Positions 48,888-57,722 are shown, counted from the stretch's first letter. The stretch is DNA of 64,000 bases from Cellulosimicrobium sp. Marseille-Q4280 (GCF_943181405.1 NZ_CALPBY010000001.1:1013649-1077648), one strand, 5' to 3'. Notes: generated by a model from the sequence alone, not told the origin. Program-made: numbers and translations.

Positions 48888-48918
48888 GAGGCCCTCGGCG
48901 CACCGCGTCGAGGGCCTC
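48888..48918 (+). terminator. Terminator after mscL
   Basis: GAGGCCCTCG (48888-48897) and CGAGGGCCTC (48909-48918) form a perfect 10-bp stem with an 11-nt loop. Confidence 0.65.
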
Positions 48919-48976
48919 GTCGTGCCTGCCCCGCCGCGGTTCGTGCCCACGGCGCGGCCGCCCCGGGTCGTGCGTG

Positions 48977-49210
48977 TCAGTGCTTCCCGTAGTGCGGGGG
49001 CACGTCCTGCAGCAGTCGGTCGTCGTTCTGTCCGCTGCCCGCGCCGTCGGTCGTCGCCGGGTCCCCCCAGCCGCCCGGGCGCTCGTCGTCGCTCACCCCG
49101 GCAAACGCCGTCGTCTCCGTGCCGCGACGTACCGCGCGGCGAGGCCGCCGGGCGCCGGGACGTCCCGGCGTCGGCTCCTGGGAGGTGTCGTCGTGCGGGG
49201 CAGAGGTCAC
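48977..49210 (-). CDS. Small conserved actinobacterial protein
   Basis: A 77-residue hydrophilic protein. The tail FAGVSDDERPGGWGDPATTD...NDDRLLQDVPPHYGKH has the sequence character of small actinobacterial proteins ending in a D.RLL.D.PPH.. motif; I recall similar hypothetical proteins but no function. GTG 49210 has GACGAT 6 nt upstream, as expected for a leaderless gene, and this decides the start against a longer frame. No known domain, no membrane segment, no cysteines. Confidence 0.6.
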   Translation of the reverse strand: MTSAPHDDTSQEPTPGRPGARRPRRAVRRGTETTAFAGVSDDERPGGWGDPATTDGAGSGQNDDRLLQDVPPHYGKH

Positions 49211-49248
49211 GGGACCATCGTCGCACCGTGCAGGCACGCGCCACCAAC

Positions 49249-49355
49249 CTGTCAGGCCCACGGATCACCCCGGTGACCCCCCGCCCTGACACCCTCGCGG
49301 AGCCACCTCCGTGTCAGGGGCCACAGATCACCCTCGTGACCCCTCGCCCTGACAC
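49249..49355. repeat. Two copies of the GTGTCAGGG palindromic repeat
   Basis: Copies at 49249-49292 and 49311-49355 (period 62 bp) share GTCAGG...CCAC.GATCACCC..GTGACCCC.CGCCCTGACAC. Each has outer arms GTCAGGG/CCCTGAC and an inner arm GATCACC/GGTGA. They lie just downstream of the helicase-like gene. A third copy is inside the ABC-F gene at 7707-7750. Confidence 0.75.
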
Positions 49356-49367
49356 GGGCGCGGGCCG

Positions 49368-52300
49368 TCAGAGGTCGTCGACGCCGTGGTCCGCGTCGTC
49401 GTCGAGCACCGGCACGACGACGATCCGGTCGCCACCACCGGTCTGGGCCACGCCCCCGGTCTCCGGCAGGCGTGCGTCGCGCACGTCCTGCACGACGCGC
49501 CGGATGCGCTCGGCCTCCTTCGCGGGATCGAGGAACGCGGCGGCCGACCACACCTGCGCGACGGTCCAGCCGATCCGTTCGAGCCGCTCGGCGGTCTGGC
49601 GGTCGCGCACGCGGACGCTGCGCTCGGCGACGTACGCGGTGTCGTCGGTGAGGACGGCGACGAGCAGCTCTCCGGGCAGGTCGGGGTGCCCGACGACCAG
49701 CGGGATGCGGTCGCCGTCGCCGACGCCGTAGTCGGTCTCGACCACGAGCCCGGCGCGCCACAGGCGCTCCGCGAGGTCGAGCACGAGCCGGTCGGGGGTG
49801 CCGCCCACGTCGACGCCGTTGCCGAGCGTGACCTGGTCGGCCACGCCGTTGCGCTGCTCGGCCAGGTCGAGCACCTCGGCGAGCAGCTTCGCGCCGCCGC
49901 CGCGCAGGCGCTCGGGGTCGAGGTCGACCGCGGCGAAGCAGGACACCACGTGCAGGCGCCTGCGCGTCGCGCCGACGGTGTCGAGCAGCATCGCCTCGCT
50001 GCCCGAGGTGTTGAGGATGCCGAAGCGGTGCAGGACGCGGCCGTGCGGCGTCCGCCCGAAGCCCACGGACAGCACGATCGTGTCGCGCACGAGGCCGGCG
50101 ACGCCCGAGACGTCGGCGACGACGACCGGTTCGGGCCGCGACGCGGAGAAGAAGCCGGCGAGCGCCGGGTTCTGCCGCACCTCGACGAGCAGCGCCTCGC
50201 GGATGCGGTCGGCGTGCAGCTGCGTGACGGTGACGATCGCGAGCGACTCGTCGGGCCGGGTCAGCGCGTGCTCGATCGCGACCTCGACGACGCGGTCCAC
50301 CTCGACCTGCGTGCTCTCGACCGCCCCGGACGTCGGGTCGGGCATCCCGGCGCCGTCGACGACGTCGAGCCGGACGAGGGCCTCGGCCCGGGGCAGGGGC
50401 GCGGGCCGCAGGACGCCGGCGTAGCCGTGCTCGGCGAGGAAGGTCGTGACGTACGGGTCCCGCTGCGAACCGTCCGCGAGGAGGGTGACGGTCGGGAGCA
50501 GGTCGGCCAGGTCGTGCACCGTCGACGCCGAGGACGCCCGCGGGTCGCCGACGGCGACGACCTGGCGCCCGCGCGCGAGCGCCGAGAGGACGAGCTCGAC
50601 GGGAGCGTGCTCGATCGCGTCGAGCACGACGAGGTCGACGGTGCGGGTGGGCGGCAGCAGGTGCGGCACGAGCGTGGGCGTCGCGACGACGACGGGCCGC
50701 AGGCGCCGCAGCACGTCCGGGTGCTTCTCCGACGTCTCGCGGAGGCTGACGAGCCGCCCTTCGAGCAGCTCGGTGAACAGGTCCTCGGCCTCGTCGCGGT
50801 GCTCGCGCATCGCCGTGGCGAGGTGCTCACGCACCGCGACGCGCACGGGGGAGGCGAGCGACGCGACGTGTGCGCGGTCGAGCTCCCGGAAGCGCCGCGC
50901 GAGCGCGTCGAGCCCGGCGCCGTCCTGCCCGGCGAGCGCGTGGTCCTGCGCGAGGACCTGCTCGAACACCGAGCTCCACCACGCGAGCTCGAGCTCCGGA
51001 CCGACGAGGTCGGTCTCGACGCGCCGCTCGGTGAGGTCGGCGAGCAGGTCGTCGAGCCCGGCGGCGGAGAGCCGGCGCAGCACCGCCGTGCGGGCGGGGA
51101 GGCGGTCGAGCGACTCCGTGTCCTCGGCGAGCGTGTCGAGGCGCGCGGCGAGGTCGACGAGCGGGAGGTCGAGCAGCCCGGCGCCCTGGGGCGTGCCCGC
51201 GAGGACCGGTTCGATCTCCTCGACGTCGATGCGGACGGCCTCGTGCGTGTCCTCGATCGCCGCGAGGCCCTCGGGGAGGCGCGGCCAGCCGCCACCCGGT
51301 GCCTGCCTCTGCCAGACCGCCCGCTGGGCCTGGACCTCGACGAGGGCGGCGTGCAGGTCCGGGACCCGGACGCCGGGGCGGACCATGTCCCGCGCCTGGC
51401 GGCGCAGGCGGCGGCGCGCGAACCATCCCATGTCGACGCCGTGCGCCTCGCGCCACTGGCGGGTGGCGGTCGCCTCGACCATGTCCTGAGCGGTGCGCTC
51501 GAAGATCATCGGCTGGAACACGTCGAGCGTGCCGCGCATGCCGCCGAGCATGCGGAGCTGGTCGCCCCACTGCCGCAGCGTCGTGGCAGGCGTGAGGCCG
51601 GTGACCTCGGCGACCCGCTCGACCTCTGACCGCAGCTGCGGGAGCGTGTGCGTGCGCACACGCTCGACGCGCACCAGCACGTCCTGCGCCTCCTGCCGGG
51701 TCGTGAGGTTCGCCCCGTACCAAGGGGTCGACGTCGCGCGCGTCGTGAACGCCCCCAGCTCGGCGGCGTCCCGCAGGTCGTCGGCGAGCTGGTCGCGCTG
51801 CTGCCCGACGGCGAGCACCACCTCCGGGGCCAGGCGCACCGTGGTGTCGGGGGCGGGCCGCTCGGCGACGATGCGCGCGAGGGCCTGCAGCGCGTCGTAG
51901 GCCGAGACGTTCCACGGCTCGCGGACCAGGTGCAGCGCCTCGATGTACCCGGCGAGCCGGGCCCGGGAGCCGAGCAGGGCGTCGCGCGTGCGCTCGACCG
52001 CGTCGTCGTCCGCGGGTTCCGGCTCGGTCGCCATCGCGGACAGCAGGCGGTGCGAGACCGTGGCGCGCCACGTGGGGTCGGGGGCGACGTCGAGCACGAG
52101 GCCGCCGAGCCCGAGGCTCTCCAGACGCGCGACCAGCGCGTCCGCCGCGCGCCGGTGCCCGGGGACGTAGAGGACCTGGCGGCCGCTCGCCGCGGCCTCG
52201 GCGACGACGGCGGCGAGCGTCCCCGCGACGTCGGACCCCGCCGGCGCGTCGACGAACAGGTGGGAGCCGCTCGCGAGCGCGTCGACGACGTGGCGCTGGG

Positions 52301-53537
52301 ACGGGTCGAGGTCGCCGACCCCGCGCTCGAGCTCGGGGTCGGCGTCGCCGACGCGTGGGCCGGGCAGCTCGCGCCGCACGGTCGCCGCGACGTCCTCGTC
52401 CCCCGCGAGCGCGGCGACGATCTCGTGCCGCTCGAGGCCGGCCACGAGCTCGTCGAGGTCGTCGACGAGGACCTGGCCGGGGTGCACGAACGTGCCGGCG
52501 AGCACGCGGTGCGTGAGGCCGAAGTCGTCCAGGACGGCGCGCCCGAGCGCCGCGATGCGGTCCGTCGCGTCACCCGGGTCGAACCCGGCACCGGTGAAGG
52601 TGCTGCGTGCGAGCGTCACCGGGTCGAGCAGCGCTCCGTGGGCACGCAGCGTCCGGGCGAGGAGCGGGTTGATCTCGGCGGTCGGCTCGAGCGTGAGCTC
52701 GTAGTCCGTCTCGCCGTCGCCGCGCGGCGTGATCGTCAGCGGTCGCAGGAGCACGGGGGCCCGGACGGTGCGCACACCGGCGTCGGCGGGCTCCTCGGCG
52801 GGGGCGTCCGAGCCCGGCTCCCCGTCCGCGGCCTGCGCGCCCGGGTCCTCGCCCTGCGCCGGCAGGGCCGCGGGGCGCGCGTCGTCGGACGCTGCGGCGG
52901 GCACCGCGCCGGAGTCGGAGCCGGACACGTCGGCGGAGCTCGTCACGTCGTCGGGCCCGCCGTCGGTCACGTCCGCCGGGGGCGCTGAGACCTCGATCGT
53001 CGCCGTGCCGGGCCGCGACGCGCGGCCGGCGACGCGCGCGAGCGCGCCGACGTCGTCCGCCGGCCGGGAGGGCGACGGCTCGCTCTCGGTCCAGGTCGCG
53101 ACGCCGATCGCGAGGTACGTGGGCGCGACACCGTAGCGCTGCGCGTGCTCGGCGGCGCGGACCACGACGGCGCGTGCCCGACGCCGCGCCGCCGGGAGCG
53201 AGCCGCCCTCCCGGAACAGGTTGGACAGCCGGGTGGGTCGGCCGGCGAAGAGCTGCGCGACACCGGACGGGTGGGCGGCCGTGAGATCGACGACGGCGTC
53301 TCCGAGGAGCGAGATGTCGGCGAGCGAGGACCCGCCGGCGAGCTCGACGAGCCCGGCGCGCCACCGCGCGACGGCCTCCTCGACGAGGTCGGCGGTGGTG
53401 GGCGGGCGCACGAGGACCGGGCGCTGCGGCACCGCCTCGTCGTCGACGTCCGGGGGCGTCCCGGCGGGGTCGGTGGGCAGCCGAGCAGGATCGGCCACGT
53501 TCCGGGCGGCTGAGCTGGTGCGGGCTGCGGCGTTCAC
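49368..53537 (-). CDS. Large helicase-like protein with eroded ATPase motifs and C-terminal nuclease-like domain
   Basis: A 1389-residue protein laid out like the DUF4011/AAA-type SF1 helicases fused to a REase_MTES_1575-like (PD-D/ExK) C-terminus. The expected Walker A (GPPGTGKS) is DAPAGSDVAGT near residue 432, without the Lys. The Walker B/DEAxQ region reads VVLDAIEHAPVEL near residue 970. In the C-terminal domain the usual GIExDG strand is LLVAVLTDDTAY, so a catalytic Glu is also missing, although RDRQTAERLERIGWTVAQVWS is kept. It is probably a structural or regulatory pseudo-enzyme, or an active enzyme with unusual residues. GTG 53537 has TAGCGT 6 nt upstream (leaderless). Confidence 0.75.
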   Translation of the reverse strand: MNAAARTSSAARNVADPARLPTDPAGTPPDVDDEAVPQRPVLVRPPTTADLVEEAVARWRAGLVELAGGSSLADISLLGDAVVDLTAAHPSGVAQLFAGRPTRLSNLFREGGSLPAARRRARAVVVRAAEHAQRYGVAPTYLAIGVATWTESEPSPSRPADDVGALARVAGRASRPGTATIEVSAPPADVTDGGPDDVTSSADVSGSDSGAVPAAASDDARPAALPAQGEDPGAQAADGEPGSDAPAEEPADAGVRTVRAPVLLRPLTITPRGDGETDYELTLEPTAEINPLLARTLRAHGALLDPVTLARSTFTGAGFDPGDATDRIAALGRAVLDDFGLTHRVLAGTFVHPGQVLVDDLDELVAGLERHEIVAALAGDEDVAATVRRELPGPRVGDADPELERGVGDLDPSQRHVVDALASGSHLFVDAPAGSDVAGTLAAVVAEAAASGRQVLYVPGHRRAADALVARLESLGLGGLVLDVAPDPTWRATVSHRLLSAMATEPEPADDDAVERTRDALLGSRARLAGYIEALHLVREPWNVSAYDALQALARIVAERPAPDTTVRLAPEVVLAVGQQRDQLADDLRDAAELGAFTTRATSTPWYGANLTTRQEAQDVLVRVERVRTHTLPQLRSEVERVAEVTGLTPATTLRQWGDQLRMLGGMRGTLDVFQPMIFERTAQDMVEATATRQWREAHGVDMGWFARRRLRRQARDMVRPGVRVPDLHAALVEVQAQRAVWQRQAPGGGWPRLPEGLAAIEDTHEAVRIDVEEIEPVLAGTPQGAGLLDLPLVDLAARLDTLAEDTESLDRLPARTAVLRRLSAAGLDDLLADLTERRVETDLVGPELELAWWSSVFEQVLAQDHALAGQDGAGLDALARRFRELDRAHVASLASPVRVAVREHLATAMREHRDEAEDLFTELLEGRLVSLRETSEKHPDVLRRLRPVVVATPTLVPHLLPPTRTVDLVVLDAIEHAPVELVLSALARGRQVVAVGDPRASSASTVHDLADLLPTVTLLADGSQRDPYVTTFLAEHGYAGVLRPAPLPRAEALVRLDVVDGAGMPDPTSGAVESTQVEVDRVVEVAIEHALTRPDESLAIVTVTQLHADRIREALLVEVRQNPALAGFFSASRPEPVVVADVSGVAGLVRDTIVLSVGFGRTPHGRVLHRFGILNTSGSEAMLLDTVGATRRRLHVVSCFAAVDLDPERLRGGGAKLLAEVLDLAEQRNGVADQVTLGNGVDVGGTPDRLVLDLAERLWRAGLVVETDYGVGDGDRIPLVVGHPDLPGELLVAVLTDDTAYVAERSVRVRDRQTAERLERIGWTVAQVWSAAAFLDPAKEAERIRRVVQDVRDARLPETGGVAQTGGGDRIVVVPVLDDDADHGVDDL

Positions 53538-53740
53538 CCTCTGACGCTAACCGTGCCGGTGCGGCGCCCGGTCGAGGCACGCCGGGGAAGGTTCCCCGAG
53601 CACGCGACCGCCGAGCGCATCACCGTGGCGGTCCGGCGCCGCGACGAGCACGAATCGCCCGCCGTGCGGACCAGGACGGTCGTCCGGGCGGTTTCCTGGA
53701 GAAGTCCTGGGAAATGGCGACGTCGGCGTTCTCCCGGGAA

Positions 53741-53846
53741 ATGCAAAGCGCCCCGGACCAGCGGTCCGGGGCACTGCCCTCCGGCTCTGGGCCGGGACGT
53801 AGAAACGGAGCGCACCGCGCAGGGGGCAGGCGATGCGCTCCGTCGG
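53741..53846 (-). ncRNA. Candidate small RNA, possibly 6C-like
   Basis: On the minus strand a promoter TTGACG (53875-53880), exact 17-nt spacer and CAAACT (53852-53857) is followed by a perfect 10-bp hairpin (ACGGAGCGCA, 53805-53814, with 53834-53843) whose loop contains CCCCC, then a small CCGGC/GCCGG hairpin, and a terminator stem GCCCCGGACC/GGTCCGGGGC (53750-53772) ending in GCTTTGCATTT. No ORF is present. The predicted length is about 105 nt. The C-rich loop recalls the actinobacterial 6C RNA family, but only one such loop is seen. The remainder of the gap 53538-53979 holds nothing else recognisable. Confidence 0.6.
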
Positions 53847-53979
53847 GCACTAGTTTGCACGCTTCACGGGGGCGCGTCAACTCGCCTCCGGGTGAAGCCT
53901 CGCGACGTGGCGCGATGCGTCCTGTGCGGCACGGAAGACATCTGGACGACCGTCCATGTCCGGCGCCCGAATGGGTCGT

Positions 53980-55020
53980 TCAGAACCGCACGACGGCGCG
54001 TCCGCGCAGCGTTCCGTCCCACAGCCTGCCGTACGCCGCAGGGGCGTCGTCGACGTCGAACACCTCCGTGTGGACGGTGAGTCGTCCCTGCTGGGCGAGC
54101 TGCAGGACCTCGAACAGCTCCTGCCGATATCCCCAGTACGGCACGAGGAACGACGCCTCGTACGGGGACTGGAAGAAACCGACCTTTGCGGACGGCATGC
54201 CGTGCCCGATACCGACGAGCGTGAAGTCCCCGCCGACTCCGACCAGCTGCTGCCCGAGGTCGATCGTCGGCTGGACACCGGCGAAGTCGACCACGAGGTC
54301 GGCACCGCGCCCGCCCGTGAGGTCCTTGACCGCCTCGACGGCGGACGAGTCCGACATCAGGGCGTGGTCGGCGCCCACCTCGCGCGCGAGGGCCAGCTTC
54401 TCCTCGGTCACGTCGAGCCCGACGACCTGGGCCCCGCTCAGGGCCTTGAGGATCTGCACCCCCACGTGGCCGAGGCCGCCGACGCCGAGCACGACCGCCG
54501 TCGTGCCGGCCGTGAGCTTCGGCAGCGACCGCTTGATCGCGTGGTACGGCGTGAGACCGGCGTCCGTGAGCGGCGCGGCCTGGACGGGGTCGAGGTCGCC
54601 GATGGGCACGAGGTGGCGGGGCGAGTCGACGATCATGTACTCGGCCATCGCGCCGGGTGCACCGAGCCCGGGAGGGGCGATGCCGAGCTCGGCGGCGCGC
54701 AGGCAGTAGTTCTCCTGGCCGGCGGCGCACCGCTGGCAGACGCCGCAGCCCCACGGCCCGTAGACCGCGGCCGCGGTGCCGACCAGGCTCTGGTCGACGC
54801 CGGCGCCGACCGCCTCGACGACACCGACGCCTTCGTGGCCGAGGGTGAGCGGCAGCCCGTAGGCGTACTCGTCCGCGGGCTGCTCCATGACGAAGACGTC
54901 GGAGTGGCACAGGCCCGCGGCGGAGACCTTGAGCAGCACCTCCCCCGGCTTCGGCTCTGGGGTCTCGATCTCCACGACCTCGGGTCGTGCGCCGATCTCT
55001 CGGTACTGGACGGCCTTCAT
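53980..55020 (-). CDS. Zinc-dependent alcohol dehydrogenase
   Basis: A 346-residue medium-chain dehydrogenase. Catalytic zinc ligands are Cys in GLCHSD near residue 38 and GHE near 62. The structural zinc site is CGVCQRCAAGQENYC near residue 92. The Rossmann motif is AVVLGVGGLGHVGVQ near 170, and the Asp in VVGLDVTEEKLA points to NAD(H). It oxidises alcohols to aldehydes or the reverse; substrate unknown. ATG 55020 has AGGAG at the right distance, while an in-frame GTG two codons earlier is too close. A perfect 12-bp hairpin (55053-55094) sits in the 5' leader. Confidence 0.92.
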   Translation of the reverse strand: MKAVQYREIGARPEVVEIETPEPKPGEVLLKVSAAGLCHSDVFVMEQPADEYAYGLPLTLGHEGVGVVEAVGAGVDQSLVGTAAAVYGPWGCGVCQRCAAGQENYCLRAAELGIAPPGLGAPGAMAEYMIVDSPRHLVPIGDLDPVQAAPLTDAGLTPYHAIKRSLPKLTAGTTAVVLGVGGLGHVGVQILKALSGAQVVGLDVTEEKLALAREVGADHALMSDSSAVEAVKDLTGGRGADLVVDFAGVQPTIDLGQQLVGVGGDFTLVGIGHGMPSAKVGFFQSPYEASFLVPYWGYRQELFEVLQLAQQGRLTVHTEVFDVDDAPAAYGRLWDGTLRGRAVVRF

Positions 55021-55052
55021 GGCCACTCCTCTCGCCTGGCTGTGCTGCTGAC

Positions 55053-55106
55053 GCCGGGCGGTCCACCGAGGGGACGGTTCGGGGACCGCCCGGCTCTTCC
55101 ACCATA
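55053..55106 (-). promoter_or_regulatory. adh promoter -10 and leader hairpin
   Basis: TATGGT (minus strand, 55101-55106) is followed at the transcript start by GCCGGGCGGTCC/GGACCGCCCGGC (55083-55094 and 55053-55064), a perfect 12-bp stem with an 18-nt loop. No good -35 is seen. The stem may stabilise or regulate the adh mRNA. The rest of the 322-bp gap up to 55342 holds only a TACGCT-like -10 for the downstream gene. Confidence 0.45.
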
Positions 55107-55342
55107 AACCTCCACACGCGTCTAGGTTCTGGGACGTTGGTCACTCCTCGGGCGCCGACACACGATCTCCTCCTTCCGTCACGTCCCGGTCACCTGCGCC
55201 CGCGGGCGCGCCCACACCCCGTGGCTACGCTGGAAGGACGCCCGCCCCGACGCCGGACCGCGGAGCGCCCGGCGCAGGCGCCGGCCGGAGGAGAGCGGGC
55301 GCGACCAGCCACCCGACTCGAAAGACGCGGACCACAGACGAC

Positions 55343-56422
55343 GTGACGACCTCCCCCAGCACCCGCCCGTTCCCGGGCGCGCCCACCGACGCGCCCGAGG
55401 CGCCCGACGAGAAGGCCCCCGAGGCGCCGAAGCTCTCGCTCACGCAGATGATCGCGAGCGCCCTCGCCGCCGTGAGCACGACGGTGCTGCTCTCGTACTT
55501 CGGCATCGCCGGGACGATCATCGGGGCCGGTGCGGCGAGCGTCATCACCGTCGTCGCGAACTACGCGTACACGCGGTCGATCCAGAAGACCCACGAGCAG
55601 CTCAAGCCCGTCGTCAGCCACCTCGCGCCCCGCCCCCGCGGCGGGACGGCGAAGCTGCCCGCGGTCCCTCGCGGCGACGACACGCAGCCGCTCCCCCGAC
55701 CGCGTTCCGCTGCGCCGGACGACGCGGCGGTCGTCTCGCGTGGCAGCGTCGCGGCCGAGGACGGCGGACGCGGACCCGTCACCGCGACCGTCGGCACGCC
55801 TGTTCCTGCCGACGACGACGCGCCGGCGCCCGACGACGCGCGCCCCGGTCCGTGGTTCCGCCTCATCGACCGCTACGGGACGGGCAAGGTGCTCGCCGTC
55901 TCCGCCGCGGCGCTCTTCGTCGTCGTCATGGGTGTCGTGCTCGTCGCCGAGCTCGTGATCGGCAAGCCGATCTCCGACGCCGTGCGCGGGCAGGAGGGGT
56001 CAGGGACGTCGATCAGCCGCACGACGACGACCGACGACGGCGGCAGCGAGCCCGGGACGGGGACCGTGACGCCTCCGCAGGAGCTGCCCGACGGCGGTAC
56101 CACGACACCCTCCCCCGACCCGTCCGCACCCTCCGACGACGCCACGGACGTGCCGACGGACGAGCCCTCGGACGCGCCGACCGAGGTCCCGACCGACGAG
56201 CCCACCGATCCGGCCACGCCGACGCCGGAGCCCACGGAGCCCGCGACCCCCGGCACCGGTGAGACCGGCGGCACCGGCACGCCCGGTGGCGGGACGGAGA
56301 CAGGCGGGACGGACACGGGAGTCGGTGGCGGTTCGGGATCCGGCGGGACGACGGGCGGCTCGGCCGAGCCGGCCCCGTCGCCGTCGACGTCGACGTCGAC
56401 GTCGGGAGCTGACGGCACGTAG
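55343..56422 (+). CDS. Two-helix membrane protein with long Thr/Pro/Asp-rich extracellular tail
   Basis: A 359-residue protein. Helix pair 1 lies at about residues 33-73 (LTQMIASALAAVSTTVLLSY, IAGTIIGAGAASVITVVA); a cytoplasmic linker ends in GPWFRLIDRYGTGK, and helix 3 (VLAVSAAALFVVVMGVVLVAEL) lies at about 190-212. The last 140 residues are low complexity (DEPTD/DAPTE, TPTPEP and GGTGT repeats), likely extended in the wall and a plausible O-mannosylation target. No known domain is recognised. GTG 55343 is the only reasonable start; a leader of about 100 nt follows a TACGCT element near 55226. Confidence 0.7.
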   Translation: MTTSPSTRPFPGAPTDAPEAPDEKAPEAPKLSLTQMIASALAAVSTTVLLSYFGIAGTIIGAGAASVITVVANYAYTRSIQKTHEQLKPVVSHLAPRPRGGTAKLPAVPRGDDTQPLPRPRSAAPDDAAVVSRGSVAAEDGGRGPVTATVGTPVPADDDAPAPDDARPGPWFRLIDRYGTGKVLAVSAAALFVVVMGVVLVAELVIGKPISDAVRGQEGSGTSISRTTTTDDGGSEPGTGTVTPPQELPDGGTTTPSPDPSAPSDDATDVPTDEPSDAPTEVPTDEPTDPATPTPEPTEPATPGTGETGGTGTPGGGTETGGTDTGVGGGSGSGGTTGGSAEPAPSPSTSTSTSGADGT

Positions 56423-56461
56423 CCCTTCCGCGAACCTTCCGCGTCGAGGAGCATGGTCCTC

Positions 56462-56827
56462 ATGGCCCGACGACGCGTCTCCGGACGGTCCGTCCCCACT
56501 GCCTCGGCGGCACCCGCGCTCGTCGCGCTGGCGATGCTCCTGTCCGCCTGCGGCGGTGGAGCCGGCGGCGTCCCCGACCGGGAGCCGGACGTGACGGGCG
56601 TCGTCGAGCGCACCGGGACCGGTGCCCTCCTGACGGAGCCGTCGGACGACTACTTCGACGGCATGAGCCTGATGGTGACGGAGACGCCGTTCGTGGGGGC
56701 GGACGGCGAACCGATCGAGTCCGCCGGTCTCGCGACGGGGGACGAGGTCGAGGTGTGGCTCACCGGCTCGTGCGCCGAGTCGCACCCCGTGCAGTGCGAG
56801 CTGGTCGCGGTGCGGGTCGTGGGCTGA
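56462..56827 (+). CDS. Small lipoprotein of unknown function
   Basis: A 121-residue lipoprotein with lipobox LLSAC (Cys30). The mature domain PDVTGVVERTG...GDEVEVWLTGSCAESHPVQCELVAVRVV looks like a small beta-barrel (OB-like) with one predicted disulfide between the two late cysteines. ATG 56462 is preferred to 56453 because GAGGAG is only 3 nt from the earlier codon. It follows the membrane protein gene on the same strand and is convergent with the DinB gene. Confidence 0.7.
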   Translation: MARRRVSGRSVPTASAAPALVALAMLLSACGGGAGGVPDREPDVTGVVERTGTGALLTEPSDDYFDGMSLMVTETPFVGADGEPIESAGLATGDEVEVWLTGSCAESHPVQCELVAVRVVG

Positions 56828-56843
56828 CGCCGACCGCTCCCGC

Positions 56844-57416
56844 TCATGCCACCGGGGCGTCGGGCGGGAGCATCGGCCAGTCGGTCGGCGGGTCCTCGCC
56901 GACCCGCCCGTCGATCGCCTCGCGGAGCAGGTCCATGTGACCGGTGTGCCGCCCGTACTCCTCGATCATGTCGTGCAGGTGGCGCCTCACCGTGGGACGG
57001 GTGTCGCCGAACTCGAGGTGTCCGGGCTGGTCCAGCCCGCCGTCGGCCACGAGCTCGCGCAGCCGGACGCGCGAGCGCCCGACGGCAGCTTCCCACAGCC
57101 CGTACACCTGATCGGCCGTCTCGTCGGGGTCGACGGTGAACTGCCAGCGTGCGACGTCCTCCTCGGGCACCGAGAGGAACGTGACGGGCGGCCGCCCCGC
57201 CATGCGCCAGCAGAACACGTCGTCCTCGCAGACGGCGAGGTGCTTGAGCAGGCCGCCGACCGTCAGCTCGGACGTCGGGACCGCCCGGGTACGGAGCTGC
57301 TCCACGTCGAGGCCGTCGGCCTTCCAGCGGAACGTGGCACGGAGCCGCTCGAGCGTGCCGACGAGGTGCTCGACGTCGGTGCCGGCGAGCGGGGGCTCCC
57401 AGGGCGGATCGGTCAT
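56844..57416 (-). CDS. DinB family protein (DUF664)
   Basis: A 190-residue four-helix-bundle protein of the DinB/YfiT superfamily. The metal-binding histidines are in LTVGGLLKHLAVCEDDVFC near residue 60 and DMIEEYGRHTGHMDLLREAI near residue 158, the typical HX3H-like arrangement of DUF664. In actinobacteria such proteins often use mycothiol as co-substrate in transfer or detoxification reactions; which one is not known here. ATG 57416 is used. Single gene. Confidence 0.87.
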   Translation of the reverse strand: MTDPPWEPPLAGTDVEHLVGTLERLRATFRWKADGLDVEQLRTRAVPTSELTVGGLLKHLAVCEDDVFCWRMAGRPPVTFLSVPEEDVARWQFTVDPDETADQVYGLWEAAVGRSRVRLRELVADGGLDQPGHLEFGDTRPTVRRHLHDMIEEYGRHTGHMDLLREAIDGRVGEDPPTDWPMLPPDAPVA

Positions 57417-57461
57417 GGTGCGGCCTCTCGTCTCGGCGACGTGACGTGCCTCACGCTATGC

Positions 57462-57488
57462 GCGGCCACCGACAGGGTCGGTGGCCGC
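57462..57488 (-). terminator. Hairpin terminator after the small 57561 gene
   Basis: GCGGCCACCGA, the loop CAGGG and TCGGTGGCCGC form a perfect 11-bp stem. Confidence 0.7.
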
Positions 57489-57560
57489 CAGCGAGCGCCG
57501 CCGACGAGCGCCGACGAGCGCCCTACGAGCGTGCCGGGCCGCCGTCCACGCGGTCGGCGT

Positions 57561-57722
57561 TCAGGACCGTCCGGACGGCCCGGTGGAGCCTCCCCGCCGG
57601 GTGATCTTGCCCAGCAGCTCCTTGGCCTTGCGCTGGTTCTCCGGCTTCGACATCTCCCGCTGGGCGACGCGAGCCGCCTTGACCGCGATCCCGCTCTTCG
57701 TGATCTTTCCCAGGAATCCCAT
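57561..57722 (-). CDS. Small basic conserved protein
   Basis: A 53-residue basic protein, MGFLGKITKSGIAVKAARV..., predicted to be one long amphipathic helix followed by a Ser/Gly tail. No domain is recognised. It is supported by the clear Shine-Dalgarno GAGAGAGG before ATG 57722, by a downstream terminator and by its isolation between other genes. Similar short proteins occur in Micrococcales genomes as hypothetical proteins (from memory). Function unknown. Confidence 0.6.
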   Translation of the reverse strand: MGFLGKITKSGIAVKAARVAQREMSKPENQRKAKELLGKITRRGGSTGPSGRS

